From Dokdonella sp. (GTDB lineage: Bacteria > Pseudomonadota > Gammaproteobacteria > Xanthomonadales > Rhodanobacteraceae), in contig JAHCAR010000001.1 in the NCBI GenBank assembly GCA_019634795.1, positions 1 to 64,000 of the forward strand: DNA of 64,000 bases, read 5' to 3'. Positions within the stretch are counted from its first letter, which is position 1. Every line of letters begins with the position of its first letter. Both the position numbers and the translations under genes were made by a program. The notes beneath the pieces were generated by a model. That model was not told where the DNA came from and made no database searches. It saw only the letters and a list, made by a program, of their open reading frames with translations. Below, in pieces: positions 35,223-44,077 of the stretch.

Positions 35223-36283
35223 GCGATGGCGCCGCGTTCGTACCAGCCGCGCGAACGCCGCACCAGGGCCACGATCGAGAGCATGACCGGGACTTCGACG
35301 AGGACTCCGACCACGGTCGCCAGTGCGGCGCCCGAGTCGAGGCCGAACAGGCTGATGGCCGCGGCCACGGCCAGTTCGAAAAAATTCGAAGCGCCGATCA
35401 GTGCCGAGGGTGCAGCGACGCACCAGGCGACGCCGAAGCGACGGCTGAGCCAGTAGGCCAGCCCGGCATTCAGGTAGACCTGGAGCAAGATCGGCACGGC
35501 GAGCAGGACGATGATGAGTGGCTGGGCCAGGATCGCCTCGCCCTGAAAGCCGAACAGCAGCACCAGGGTGCCGAGCAGGGCCAGCAGCGAGACCGGTTGC
35601 AGCACGCTCAGGGTGGCGCGCAGAGCGGCCTGGCTGCGGCGCAACAGGATCGCGCGCAGAACCTGTGCGAACAGCACCGGCAGGACGATATAGAGCACGA
35701 CGGAAAGCAGCAGCGTGTCCCAGGGCACCGTGATCGAAGCCACCCCGAGCAACAGTGCGACCAGCGGTGCAAACGCGAAGACCATGATCGTGTCGTTCAG
35801 CGCGACCTGGCTCAGGGTGAAGTGCGGCTCGCCCTCGCAGAGGTTGGACCAGACGAAAACCATCGCGGTACAGGGCGCCGCAGCGAGCAGGATCAGACCC
35901 GCGATGTAGGAGTGGATTTCCGCAGCGGGCAGCCAGGGTGCGAACAGCCCGGCGATGAACACGGTGCCGAGCAGGGCCATCGAGAACGGCTTGACCGCCC
36001 AGTTGATGAACAGGGTGATGCCGATTCCGCGCCAGTGTTCGCGCACGCCGGCGAGGGCGGCGAAGTCGATCTTCAGCAGCATCGGCACGATCATCAGCCA
36101 GATCAGGGCGGCCACGACCAGGTTCACATGGGCGAATTCGGCGCCGGCAATGAGCGCAAATGTGCCCGGCACGAGGTGGCCCAGACCGATGCCGGCGACG
36201 ATGCAGAGCCCGACCCAGACGCTCAGGTAGCGCTCGAAGATGCCGAGGCCGGCGCGCGCGGCATCGGCTGTCCGTGTGCTCAT
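35219..36283 (-). CDS. acr3: Arsenite efflux permease, ACR3 family
   Basis: A 354-residue, ten-helix membrane protein of the ACR3 (bile-acid/arsenite transporter) family, which exports arsenite driven by proton motive force. The conserved cysteine in the fourth helix is present (L-A-A-A-P-C138-T-A-M-V-F-V-W-S-N-L), and the later A-L-N-D-T-I-M-V-F motif is intact. Start 36283 was preferred to the upstream extension to 36400, which would run into arsC. arsC ends 10 bp before this start, so they are cotranscribed. Confidence 0.95.
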   Translation of the reverse strand: MSTRTADAARAGLGIFERYLSVWVGLCIVAGIGLGHLVPGTFALIAGAEFAHVNLVVAALIWLMIVPMLLKIDFAALAGVREHWRGIGITLFINWAVKPFSMALLGTVFIAGLFAPWLPAAEIHSYIAGLILLAAAPCTAMVFVWSNLCEGEPHFTLSQVALNDTIMVFAFAPLVALLLGVASITVPWDTLLLSVVLYIVLPVLFAQVLRAILLRRSQAALRATLSVLQPVSLLALLGTLVLLFGFQGEAILAQPLIIVLLAVPILLQVYLNAGLAYWLSRRFGVAWCVAAPSALIGASNFFELAVAAAISLFGLDSGAALATVVGVLVEVPVMLSIVALVRRSRGWYERGAIA

Positions 36284-36293
36284 CGGGGGCGCC

Positions 36294-36821
36294 TCAATGC
36301 GACTCGGTAGGTAGAGACGTGGCCCCTTCCTGGCGGCCGATTTCCTGCAAGTGCGAGGACAGCGCGGCGCGATCGAGGCGCTCGAAAGGCAGGGCGGCAA
36401 AGGCCGTGATGCGGTTCTTCAAATGGCGGAAGGCGGTCGCGAAGGCCTGCTTGCGCTCGACCAGGCTGCCTTCGGCCGCGGCCGGGTCTTCGATTCCCCA
36501 ATGCGCTGTTTGCGGATGCCCCGGCCAGATCGGGCAGACCTCGCCGGCGGCGTTGTCGCAGACAGTGAAAATGAAATCCATGACCGGCGCATCCGCGCCG
36601 TCGAACTCGTCCCAGCTCTTCGAGCGCATGCCATCGGTCGGGTAGCCGAAACTGGCGAGCGTTTCGAGGGCGAGCGGGTTGACGCCGGGTTTTGGCATGC
36701 TGCCTGCGGAGAAGGCGCGGAAGCGACCAGCGCCATCCTTGGCCAGGATGCCTTCGGCCATGATCGAGCGGGCCGAGTTGCCTGTGCACAGGAACAGGAC
36801 ATTGAAGATTCGGTCGGACAT
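36294..36821 (-). CDS. arsC: Arsenate reductase, low-molecular-weight phosphatase type (thioredoxin-linked)
   Basis: A 175-residue protein with the phosphatase loop F-L-C12-T-G-N-S-A-R-S19 near the N terminus and a pair C88/C95 (T-V-C-D-N-A-A-G-E-V-C-P). In the S. aureus thioredoxin-coupled family C10, C82 and C89 carry the disulfide cascade, and the seven-residue spacing is kept here. The enzyme reduces arsenate to arsenite, which ACR3 then exports. About 35 residues longer than S. aureus ArsC, with the extra at the C terminus. It is 80 bp downstream of arsR. Confidence 0.95.
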   Translation of the reverse strand: MSDRIFNVLFLCTGNSARSIMAEGILAKDGAGRFRAFSAGSMPKPGVNPLALETLASFGYPTDGMRSKSWDEFDGADAPVMDFIFTVCDNAAGEVCPIWPGHPQTAHWGIEDPAAAEGSLVERKQAFATAFRHLKNRITAFAALPFERLDRAALSSHLQEIGRQEGATSLPTESH

Positions 36822-36901
36822 GGAACACCTTTGCTGGGGAGTCGTTTTGCAGTCGACGGGCGCGATCGCGGTTCGTCGGTCGTTGCGCGATCAATCCGGT
36901 A

Positions 36902-37255
36902 TCAGCGCTTTCCTGTCGCCGGCCCGCAACACGGCACGAGTTCGGCGACGAGCGGCGTGCAGATCCCGGGATTGCCGCTGCAGCAGTCCTTGAGCAGGTA
37001 CAGGGTCAGCTGGCGGAAGCGATCGAGATCGGCGCGGTATATGATCGAGCGGCCATTGCGCTCGGAGCGCGCCAGCCCGACTCCGGTGAGAATCGCCAGG
37101 TGCGTCGACGAGGTGTTCTGCGGCACGTCGAGCAGGCGCGCCACGTCGCCAGCGGGCAGGCCGCCCGGTTCGTGCGTGACGAGCAAGCGAAACGCTTCGA
37201 GCCGGGTGGGCTGGGCAAGGGCGGACAGGACGGTGGTGGCTTCTTTTATATCCAT
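36902..37255 (-). CDS. arsR: ArsR-family As(III)-responsive repressor, C-terminal cysteine type
   Basis: A 117-residue winged-helix regulator (A-L-A-Q-P-T-R-L-E-A-F-R-L-L, then T-S-S-T-H-L-A-I-L-T-G-V-G-L). The classical arsenite site E-L-C-V-C-D in the recognition helix is absent. Instead the C terminus has C91-C92-S-G-N-P-G-I-C99 and C109-C110, which fits the Acidithiobacillus ferrooxidans ArsR type (C95, C96, C102). The start at 37255 is set by the family N terminus D-I-K-E-A. The dyad around 37262 overlaps its start and suggests autoregulation of the ars operon. Confidence 0.94.
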   Translation of the reverse strand: MDIKEATTVLSALAQPTRLEAFRLLVTHEPGGLPAGDVARLLDVPQNTSSTHLAILTGVGLARSERNGRSIIYRADLDRFRQLTLYLLKDCCSGNPGICTPLVAELVPCCGPATGKR

Positions 37256-37276
37256 GAATCCAGAATAATGGATATA
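37247..37276 (-). promoter_or_regulatory. Candidate ArsR operator overlapping the arsR start
   Basis: TATATCCAT (37247-37255) and ATGGATATA (37268-37276) are perfect inverted arms, 21 bp centre to centre, in an AT-rich stretch. The arms lie across the arsR start codon (minus strand). ArsR repressors bind dyads of this size near their promoters. The match to ArsR binding is inferred from position. Confidence 0.6.
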
Positions 37277-37486
37277 ATGAGTCCACACAAGGGCTACCGC
37301 GGTTCACTCTATTCGGGCCTTCCGCGCCCCGCAGCAGAAATTTCTGCTGTTCAAGCCTCCGCTTGCCTGAAGTGCCCGATTCCGGCCTTGCGGCGATCCT
37401 GCGCCAACAATGATTTGGCTCCGCAAGCGATCGTGCGAGTACTGGACCATGAGCCCGGCCAGATTGACCCAGAGCCCGGCCTACAC

Positions 37487-37502
37487 TACGATGATCATCG
37501 TA
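37487..37502. promoter_or_regulatory. TACGA-N6-TCGTA palindrome upstream of paralogue 1
   Basis: TACGATGATCATCGTA is a perfect 16-bp palindrome, 102 bp before the ATG of the paralogue at 37605. The same arms recur before each of the other three paralogues. The rest of 37277-37604 shows no gene. Confidence 0.7.
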
Positions 37503-37604
37503 CGACGATCCTTGCGGCCCCGGATCGACTCTAACGATCTGGCTGCCGTTCTTTTTCCACATTCCGCGTCAATTTCTGGCGTGGCTATTCGTGAGGAATT
37601 TCAA

Positions 37605-38093
37605 ATGATGCGCATTCTTTCCCTTATCGCTCTGGGCGTGCTCCTGGTCTCGCAACCCGTGCTCGCGAAGAAACCGGTGGAAAAGGTCGTTGTCGCCGAT
37701 ACCCCGGAAAAGTTCGATGCCACGATAGAGAAGATTCGCGGCCAGATGGCGGACGGCCAGCGCTACGAATTCCTCCAGGAAAGGGACCGTGAAAAGGTCA
37801 ACAGGAAGCTCGACCGCATGCGCGAAATGCTGGTCGAGGCCGGGTCGGTCGAGGCGATGCAGCCGGAACAAAAGGTCAAGTTGTTCAGCATCCAGGAGGA
37901 AGTCAACGGAATCCTGGCCCGAAATGCCGATGACCGTCTGGTCTGTTCGCACGATGCGCCGACCGGCTCCCACGTGCCCATGACCACGTGCCATACCGTG
38001 CGCGAACTGGCACACAACCGCGAGAACGCGCGTCATCAGATGGATGTGATCAAGGATCAGAATCGTCAGGGCATCACGAACAGTCGCGATTGA
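37605..38093 (+). CDS. Small secreted two-cysteine protein, paralogue 1 of 4
   Basis: A 162-residue protein of unknown function. Signal peptide about 1-21 (cleavage after V-L-A), then a helical region (V-V-A-D-T-P-E-K-F, then R-Y-E-F-L, then L-D-R-M) and a conserved C-x(4-5)-P-T-G-S-H-x-P-M-x-x-C motif near the C terminus (C114 and C129), followed by T-V-R-E. Three paralogues follow within 3 kb. The two cysteines probably form a disulfide in the periplasm. GAGGAA precedes ATG 37605; ATG 37608 is also possible. Confidence 0.88.
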   Translation: MMRILSLIALGVLLVSQPVLAKKPVEKVVVADTPEKFDATIEKIRGQMADGQRYEFLQERDREKVNRKLDRMREMLVEAGSVEAMQPEQKVKLFSIQEEVNGILARNADDRLVCSHDAPTGSHVPMTTCHTVRELAHNRENARHQMDVIKDQNRQGITNSRD

Positions 38094-38403
38094 CGGTCGC
38101 CGGATGACGCTTGCATGCAATTGCAGGCGTCAGTTTCTGGCTAGCCACCGGTCAACGCATGCTTGCGAACAAGCCACGTCGACCGCGAAGGTCCAATCGA
38201 TATCTCCTGGCTTTGGGTGAGCCGGCATCACCCAGCCATCTCGACAATTCCCCGAATCTCAATATACGATACGTATCGTAGGTCGCGGGGTGATCCTCAA
38301 GTCCAGCGAGTGAGCTGCGTTGGCCTCGTTCCGTGCGGCTGTTTTCCGCGCCTGATTTTCCAACAGGCGTCTCTATGGTATCGGTCTAATCTGGAGAACG
38401 AAG
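38094..38403. other. Intergenic region between paralogues 1 and 2
   Basis: About 310 bp with no supported gene. It contains the palindrome at 38265-38280 and the leader of paralogue 2. Confidence 0.5.
38265..38280. promoter_or_regulatory. TACGA-N6-TCGTA palindrome upstream of paralogue 2
   Basis: TACGATACGTATCGTA is a perfect 16-bp palindrome in an AT-rich patch (starting AATATACGAT), 123 bp before the ATG of the paralogue at 38404. It has the same arms as the sites at 37487, 39026 and 39911. Confidence 0.75.
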
Positions 38404-38889
38404 ATGTTTCGTGCAAGTGCGTTGTTGATCATGGGGCTGATCCTGGTGAGTTCGCCATTGGCCGCGAAAAAGGCTGAAGAAAAGGTCGTGATAGCGGAGA
38501 CGTCGGAAAAGTTCGGTGTGCTGGTGGAGGCGATTCGCCAGGAAATGGCTCCCGGCAAGCGCTACGAGTTCCTGAAATCGGCCGATCGCGCGACGGTCAA
38601 CCAGGCCCTGGATCGCATGGCGGCGATGCTTGCCAGGAGTGGCTCGGTGGATGCCTTGTCGCGCGAAGAGCGCACTCAGTTGCAGAACGACCAGGAAAAG
38701 GTCAACGGCCTGCTGGCCAGGAACGCCGACGATCGACTCATCTGTACCTATGTAGCGCCAGTGGGTTCGCATCTGCCGGTGAAGTCCTGCAGGACCGCTC
38801 GCGAGATCGCGCAGAGTCGGGCCAACTCCAGACGCCAGGCCGATGAAATCAGCACCCAGGGGCGAATTGGCGGTGGTCCTGGCAACTGA
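38404..38889 (+). CDS. Small secreted two-cysteine protein, paralogue 2 of 4
   Basis: A 161-residue relative of paralogue 1. It keeps the signal peptide (ending L-A-A), E-T-S-E-K-F-G-V-L-V-E-A-I-R-Q-E-M, G-K-R-Y-E-F-L, the L-D-R-M region and the motif I-C-T-Y-V-A-P-V-G-S-H-L-P-V-K-S-C-R-T-A-R-E. It is more diverged from copies 3 and 4 than those two are from each other, which suggests an older duplication. Start 38404 has GGAG about 8 bp upstream. Confidence 0.87.
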   Translation: MFRASALLIMGLILVSSPLAAKKAEEKVVIAETSEKFGVLVEAIRQEMAPGKRYEFLKSADRATVNQALDRMAAMLARSGSVDALSREERTQLQNDQEKVNGLLARNADDRLICTYVAPVGSHLPVKSCRTAREIAQSRANSRRQADEISTQGRIGGGPGN

Positions 38890-39023
38890 AAGACCTGCAT
38901 GCGAGTGCGCCGGCATTGCATTGGATCAAGGATACAGAGTCACCGGTCGAGGATCGCGGGGCTCCGATTCTTCCGACCGAGATCGCCCGCGGGCCCCGGT
39001 GCTGGAAATCGTGCGCAGCGTGT

Positions 39024-39043
39024 AGTACGATAGTATTCGTACT
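39024..39043. promoter_or_regulatory. TACGA-N6-TCGTA palindrome upstream of paralogue 3
   Basis: AGTACGA-TAGTAT-TCGTACT has seven-base perfect arms around a TAGTAT centre that resembles a -10 box. It ends 88 bp before the ATG at 39132. The flanking bases (GTGCTGGAA before it, GGCGGTCATGGAAT after it) are also shared with the site of paralogue 4. Confidence 0.75.
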
Positions 39044-39131
39044 TTAGAGGCGGTCATGGAATAGTCTTGCCATCGACCGTCTCCTCGCGATTCTCCAGGT
39101 GGTGGATCGCGCCGACAAAAAGGAGACTCCG

Positions 39132-39620
39132 ATGTCACGCATCCTGGTGCTTGTAGTTGCGGTTCTATTCTTTACTTCCTCGGTACTGCAGGCAAAAGGA
39201 CCGGAAAAGAAGGCGGTCGTCGCCGACACCCCTGAAAAATTCGAATTGCTGGTCGAAGCCATCCGTCAGGAAATGGAGCCGGGCAAGCGCTACGAGTTCC
39301 TCAATTCCTATAATCGCGGGGTCGTCAACGACGGACTCGATCGAATGGGCGAGATGTTGCAAAAGGCCGGTTCCGTCGATGCCATGTCGCAGGAGGAGAA
39401 GACGGAGCTTTTCAGCATCCAGGAAAAAGTCAACGGCGTGCTTGCGAAGAATGCCGGCGACAGACTGATCTGCACGCACCGTCCGCCAACCGGTTCGCAT
39501 ATTCCGATGACCGAGTGCAAGACGGTCCGGGAACTGCATTTGCGGCGCGTTGAAGGACGCAGGAAATTGAAGGAAATGGAGGATACGCAGCGCGCTCTCG
39601 ATGCGCCCACCGGCGGCTGA
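39132..39620 (+). CDS. Small secreted two-cysteine protein, paralogue 3 of 4
   Basis: A 162-residue protein. Signal peptide ending L-Q-A, then the core F-E-L-L-V-E-A-I-R-Q-E-M-E-P-G-K-R-Y-E-F-L and the motif I-C-T-H-R-P-P-T-G-S-H-I-P-M-T-E-C. It is very close to paralogue 4, with few changes in the core (for example N-S-Y against N-T-Y after E-F-L), so the two are a recent duplication. A Shine-Dalgarno AAGGAGA precedes ATG 39132; the longer open frame from 39099 is not needed. Confidence 0.88.
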   Translation: MSRILVLVVAVLFFTSSVLQAKGPEKKAVVADTPEKFELLVEAIRQEMEPGKRYEFLNSYNRGVVNDGLDRMGEMLQKAGSVDAMSQEEKTELFSIQEKVNGVLAKNAGDRLICTHRPPTGSHIPMTECKTVRELHLRRVEGRRKLKEMEDTQRALDAPTGG

Positions 39621-40017
39621 GGCGTCGAAACGCCTGGCCTCGTTCCGAATTCGGGCAAGTCCGATGCGGGGCATGGGGGTTCGGCTTGGCCTCCATGGCC
39701 GCCGGCAATTCCAATCGGCCCTATATTTTTCATCCCGGCGCTGCCGATGGTGGCGTGCGGTGGTTCCGGCAGCTGGATGAGCTGCAAACGAACGCGTCGG
39801 CATTCCGCTTGAGCAAGGACGTCGCGCCTCAGGTCAGGGAATACGCGTCCGGTTCTCCCGGCCGAGCTCGCCCATGGGCCCTGGTGCTGGAACTGAAGCG
39901 CAGCAGGTAGTACGATATAATTCGTACTATAGGGGCGGTCATGGAATGCGCTTGATCCTCGGCCGCCATCACGCGACGCTGCAGGTGGCGGGTCGCACCG
40001 ACAAACGGGAGACTCCA
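39621..40017. other. Intergenic region between paralogues 3 and 4
   Basis: About 400 bp with no supported gene. The first 270 bp show nothing recognisable; the last 120 bp (with the palindrome at 39908) parallel the leader of paralogue 3. Confidence 0.5.
39908..39929. promoter_or_regulatory. TACGA-N6-TCGTA palindrome upstream of paralogue 4
   Basis: TAGTACGA-TATAAT-TCGTACTA has eight-base perfect arms around a consensus -10 hexamer TATAAT. It ends 88 bp before the ATG at 40018. A regulator bound here would cover the -10 box, which points to repression unless the regulator remodels the promoter; no good -35 box is seen upstream. Confidence 0.78.
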
Positions 40018-40521
40018 ATGTCACGCATCCTGATGCTGGTACTTGCTGTTTTACTCTGTTCCACCTCTCCACTGCAGGCGAAGGGGGCGGAAAAGAAGGC
40101 GATCGTCGCCGACACCCCAGAGAAATTCGAGTTGCTGGTCGAAGCCATCCGTCAGGAGATGGAGCCGGGCAAGCGTTACGAGTTCCTCAATACGTATAAT
40201 CGCGGGGTCGTCAACGACGGACTCGATCGGATGGGCGAGATGTTGCAAGAGGCCGGGTCCGTCGACGCGATGTCCCAGGAAGAGAAGACGAAGCTCTTCA
40301 GCATCCAGGAAAAGGTCAACGGTGTGCTTGCGAATAATGCCGCCGACCGACGGATCTGCACGCATCGTGCGCCAACCGGTTCGCATATTCCGATGACCGA
40401 GTGCAAGACGGTCCGCGAACTGCACCTGCGACGCGCTGAAGGGCGCAGAAAGCTCAAGGACATGGAGGATACGCAGCGCGCGCTCGACCAGCCCACCTGG
40501 GATCCGAAGCAAGGCGGTTGA
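40018..40521 (+). CDS. Small secreted two-cysteine protein, paralogue 4 of 4
   Basis: A 167-residue protein, the near twin of paralogue 3 with a slightly longer C terminus (ending D-P-K-Q-G-G). It has the same signal peptide style (ending L-Q-A), core and C-x(4-5)-P-T-G-S-H-I-P-M-T-E-C motif. Start 40018 has CGGGAGA upstream; the longer open frame from 39874 runs through the palindrome and is not supported. Confidence 0.88.
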   Translation: MSRILMLVLAVLLCSTSPLQAKGAEKKAIVADTPEKFELLVEAIRQEMEPGKRYEFLNTYNRGVVNDGLDRMGEMLQEAGSVDAMSQEEKTKLFSIQEKVNGVLANNAADRRICTHRAPTGSHIPMTECKTVRELHLRRAEGRRKLKDMEDTQRALDQPTWDPKQGG

Positions 40522-40812
40522 ATCACGCCTTGATCTGCTGCACCCAGTCTCCGGCGGCGTCGTCACTCGCGACGGCGCCGGAGTAATCCGGGTTGGCTGT
40601 GCCACAGGCGAGAGGGCCTTCTGTGCGATAGCGCGCCGCCCATCTGGCCGTGCCGACATGGCAGCGCCCAGGCCCCGAGGTGATCCGAAGCGCGTGAGCC
40701 GGAGCCAGACCGGATACCCCGGTTCGGCTTTTTGTGGCGTGGCGGTTCTGTTGGCTTTTGGCAGAACGGAGTATGTTCGCTCGATGCGCCCTTAGCTTCG
40801 AGGAACTGCCGA

Positions 40813-43800
40813 ATGTGCCAGAGTAGCCAACGATTCCGGATTTGCACGGCCATCGCCATTCTGGCGATGCTCGTCATCTCGCCCGTTCGCTCCCAGACCA
40901 CCGATCAGTCGCAGCTCGACGGCTTGCAGTGGCGCCTGGTCGGCCCGTTCCGCGGCGGCTGGGCAACCATGGCTGCCGGAATCCCCGATCAGCCTGATAC
41001 GTTCTACTTCGGTGCCGCCGGTGGTGGCGTCTGGAAGACCCGCGACGCGGGTGCCACCTGGCAGTCGGTGGACAACGGCCTCGATGACGCCGCGATCGGC
41101 GCAATCGCAATCTCCGCATCCAACCCCGATGTCCTTTACGCCGGCAGCGGACACCCCGAGCCGCGCTACGACATCCAGTCCGGCAACGGCATCTACAAAT
41201 CGGTCGATGGCGGGCAGCACTGGCGCAACATCGGCCTGCGCGAAACGCGCCACATCGGTGCCATCCTGGTCGACCCGAAGAATCCCGACACGGTCCTGGT
41301 CGGCGCGCTCGGCCATATGTTTGGCCCGAATCCTGACCGTGGCGTCTACCGCAGCACCGATGGCGGCCAGCACTGGACGAAGAGCCTGTACGTCGATGAG
41401 CGGACCGGCGTCGTCGATCTCGCCGCCGATCCTGCCGATCCGGCCAGCGTCTATGCCGCGACCTGGACCGCGCGCGACTTGCCGTGGCTGAGCTACTTCA
41501 CGCCGATCGAAGGCGAGGGCAGCGCGATCTGGCACTCGGGCGACGGCGGTCAGAGCTGGGCGCGCGTCGGTGGCGAGGGCTGGCCAATCGGCAAGTTGGG
41601 TCGGATCGGACTTGCAGTGGCGCACCTCGACAGCGGTGCGACCCGACTCTACGCCTCGATCGACTCGGCCGCGCACGGCGGACTCTACCGTTCCGATGAC
41701 GGCGGCGCGCACTGGCAGCACGTCAACGACGCCGGCGCCGTGTCGAGCTGGTACATGAGCCGCCTGACCGTCGCACCGGGCAACCCGGACACGCTTTACA
41801 CGGTCGGCCAATCCATCCACAAGTCGACCGATGCCGGCAAGACCTTCACGATCATCAAGGGCGCGCCGGGCGGTGACGATTACCATCATCTGTGGATCAA
41901 TCCGAAACACCCCGAGCGCATGATCACCGCCGCCGACCAGGGCGCCGTGGTCAGTGTCAACGGAGGTCAATCCTGGAGCGACTGGTACAACCAGCCGACC
42001 GGCCAGTTCTATCATCTGGCCGCCGACAACCGGTTCCCGTACTGGATTTATTCGGGCCAGCAGGATTCGGGCACGGTCGGTATCGCCAGCCGCAGCGACT
42101 ACGGCGCGATCAGCTCTCGCGACTGGCATCCCGTCGGCGGCGACGAGCGTGATTTCGATATTCCCGATCCGGAGAATCCCGATATCGTCTTCGGCTCCGG
42201 GCTCGGCGGCCGCATCTCGCGCTGGGATGCGCGCACCGGCGAAGTGCAGAACGTCTCACCCTGGCCCGTTTCGAGCTATGGCGCGCGCGGCACCGATGTG
42301 CGCTACCGCTACACGTGGTTCACGCCGATCGCCTTTTCGGCACACGCACCCTATGCACTCTACTCAGGCGCCCAGGTGCTGTTCCGCTCGCTCGACCGCG
42401 GCCAGAGCTGGCAGGTGATCAGTCCGGACCTGACCGGTGCCGCGGCGAAGAAGGGCAACTGTGACGGCTACGTGCCGGTGCGGCGGGCCAGCGCCTGCGG
42501 CTTCGGCGTCATTTACGCGATCACCCCTTCGCCGCAGGACAACAACGAGATCTGGATCGGCACTGACAACGGTCGCATCCAGCTCACGCGCAATGCGGGA
42601 GCAAGTTGGAGCAATGTAACTCCGAAAGGCGTGCCGGACTGGGCCAAGATCAGTTCGATCGATGTCTCGGTCCTGGATGCGGGAACGGCCTATGTATCGA
42701 TCGACAATCACCGCCAGGATGATTTCCGGCCTCGAGTCCTGCGCACGCGCGATCATGGCAAGAGCTGGACGCCGATCACGGCGGGCCTTCCCGATGGCCA
42801 TTACGTGAGCGTCGTTCGTGCCGATCCGCTGCGTCGCGGTTTGCTCTACGCCGGCACGGACAACGGCGTCTTCGTCTCGTTCGATGACGGCGGCCACTGG
42901 CAATCGCTGCAACGCAATCTGCCGGTGGCCTGGGTGCGCGACCTGCTCGTGCACGACAACGACCTGATTGCGGCGACCCAGGGCAGGGCGATCTGGGTGC
43001 TCGACGACCTCAGCCCGCTGCGCCAGCTCGATGCCGCCAATCCCCTCCGCAGCTCGCGCCTGTACAAGCCGGCCCCCGCGTACCGGCTGCGCCCGGACCA
43101 GAACAAGGACACCCCGCCACCGGCCGAGACCGCGCTCGGCACGAACCCGCCGATCGGCGCGATCATCGACTATGTGCTGCCGGCGGCAGCACAGCGGGTG
43201 CGTATCGAGATCCGCGCAGCCGACGGCAGCGTGCTGCGCGAATTCGCCAGCGATGAGGCGCCACCGGCGATCGGCGCGAAGCCGTACTTCGCCGACATCT
43301 GGCTGCGTCCGAACCGGCGTCCGGGCGTTGAAGCGGGCGCGCACCGCTTCGTCTGGGATTTGCACCTCGCGCGTCCGAAGGCGATCAAGTACGACTACTC
43401 GATCGCCGCCTTGCTCGGCCAATCGACGCCGCTGGTACCGCAGGGCCCGCTCGCCGTGCCGGGTGACTACGAGGTCGCGCTCCTCGTCGATGGCGTCGAG
43501 TCGACGCAGCCGCTGACGATCAAGGCCGATCCGCGCGTTTCCGCCTCGCCGGCCGACCTCGCTGCGACGCTGGCGTTTTCGCAAGCCGTCGCGGCGCAAC
43601 TCGAACGCGACTGGCAGGCGCACGGCGAGGTGGAAGCCGTGCAGCGCCAGTTGGACGCGCGGGCCAAGGACCCGGCGCAGCCGCCAACGGCCAAACTCAA
43701 GAGTGCAGCAGATACTTTCGGTAAACAGCTCGAACCGCTGCGCGTCGACAACGGACACGAAGCGCCGAGCCTCGCCACGATCGGCGACCAGCTGGCCACG

Positions 43801-44034
43801 CTGGCGACCGATGTCGAAGGCGCCGACCGCCTGCCGACCGGGGCGCAGAAGGCATTGCTGGCCGAATGCCTGAGCCGGCTGGACCGTTCCATCGAGCGCT
43901 GGTCGGCCTTGCGCGGCCAGGAACTCGCGACGCTCAATGCGCAGTTCGTTGCCGAGGGCATGGCGCCGATTACGGTACCCTCTCCTGCACAGATCGGGCC
44001 CGGCGGCGACGCCGAGTCGAAGGACCTGCCGTGA
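40813..44034 (+). CDS. Secreted VPS10/BNR-type beta-propeller protein (glycosyl hydrolase-like)
   Basis: A 1073-residue protein with a signal peptide (about 1-28, ending V-R-S). Repeated Asp-box motifs (T-R-D-A-G-A-T-W, S-V-D-G-G-Q-H-W, S-T-D-G-G-Q-H-W) run through the first 700 residues, matching the sortilin/VPS10-like propeller proteins often labelled glycosyl hydrolase. The C-terminal third (W-D-L-H, then a helical region) is the usual companion domain. A hydrolase activity is not established for this group, and catalytic residues cannot be picked out. GAGGA precedes ATG 40813. Confidence 0.9.
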   Translation: MCQSSQRFRICTAIAILAMLVISPVRSQTTDQSQLDGLQWRLVGPFRGGWATMAAGIPDQPDTFYFGAAGGGVWKTRDAGATWQSVDNGLDDAAIGAIAISASNPDVLYAGSGHPEPRYDIQSGNGIYKSVDGGQHWRNIGLRETRHIGAILVDPKNPDTVLVGALGHMFGPNPDRGVYRSTDGGQHWTKSLYVDERTGVVDLAADPADPASVYAATWTARDLPWLSYFTPIEGEGSAIWHSGDGGQSWARVGGEGWPIGKLGRIGLAVAHLDSGATRLYASIDSAAHGGLYRSDDGGAHWQHVNDAGAVSSWYMSRLTVAPGNPDTLYTVGQSIHKSTDAGKTFTIIKGAPGGDDYHHLWINPKHPERMITAADQGAVVSVNGGQSWSDWYNQPTGQFYHLAADNRFPYWIYSGQQDSGTVGIASRSDYGAISSRDWHPVGGDERDFDIPDPENPDIVFGSGLGGRISRWDARTGEVQNVSPWPVSSYGARGTDVRYRYTWFTPIAFSAHAPYALYSGAQVLFRSLDRGQSWQVISPDLTGAAAKKGNCDGYVPVRRASACGFGVIYAITPSPQDNNEIWIGTDNGRIQLTRNAGASWSNVTPKGVPDWAKISSIDVSVLDAGTAYVSIDNHRQDDFRPRVLRTRDHGKSWTPITAGLPDGHYVSVVRADPLRRGLLYAGTDNGVFVSFDDGGHWQSLQRNLPVAWVRDLLVHDNDLIAATQGRAIWVLDDLSPLRQLDAANPLRSSRLYKPAPAYRLRPDQNKDTPPPAETALGTNPPIGAIIDYVLPAAAQRVRIEIRAADGSVLREFASDEAPPAIGAKPYFADIWLRPNRRPGVEAGAHRFVWDLHLARPKAIKYDYSIAALLGQSTPLVPQGPLAVPGDYEVALLVDGVESTQPLTIKADPRVSASPADLAATLAFSQAVAAQLERDWQAHGEVEAVQRQLDARAKDPAQPPTAKLKSAADTFGKQLEPLRVDNGHEAPSLATIGDQLATLATDVEGADRLPTGAQKALLAECLSRLDRSIERWSALRGQELATLNAQFVAEGMAPITVPSPAQIGPGGDAESKDLP

Positions 44035-44077
44035 CCCGACCATTCCCTCAATCCGTCCGAACCCCTGGAGCACCGCC

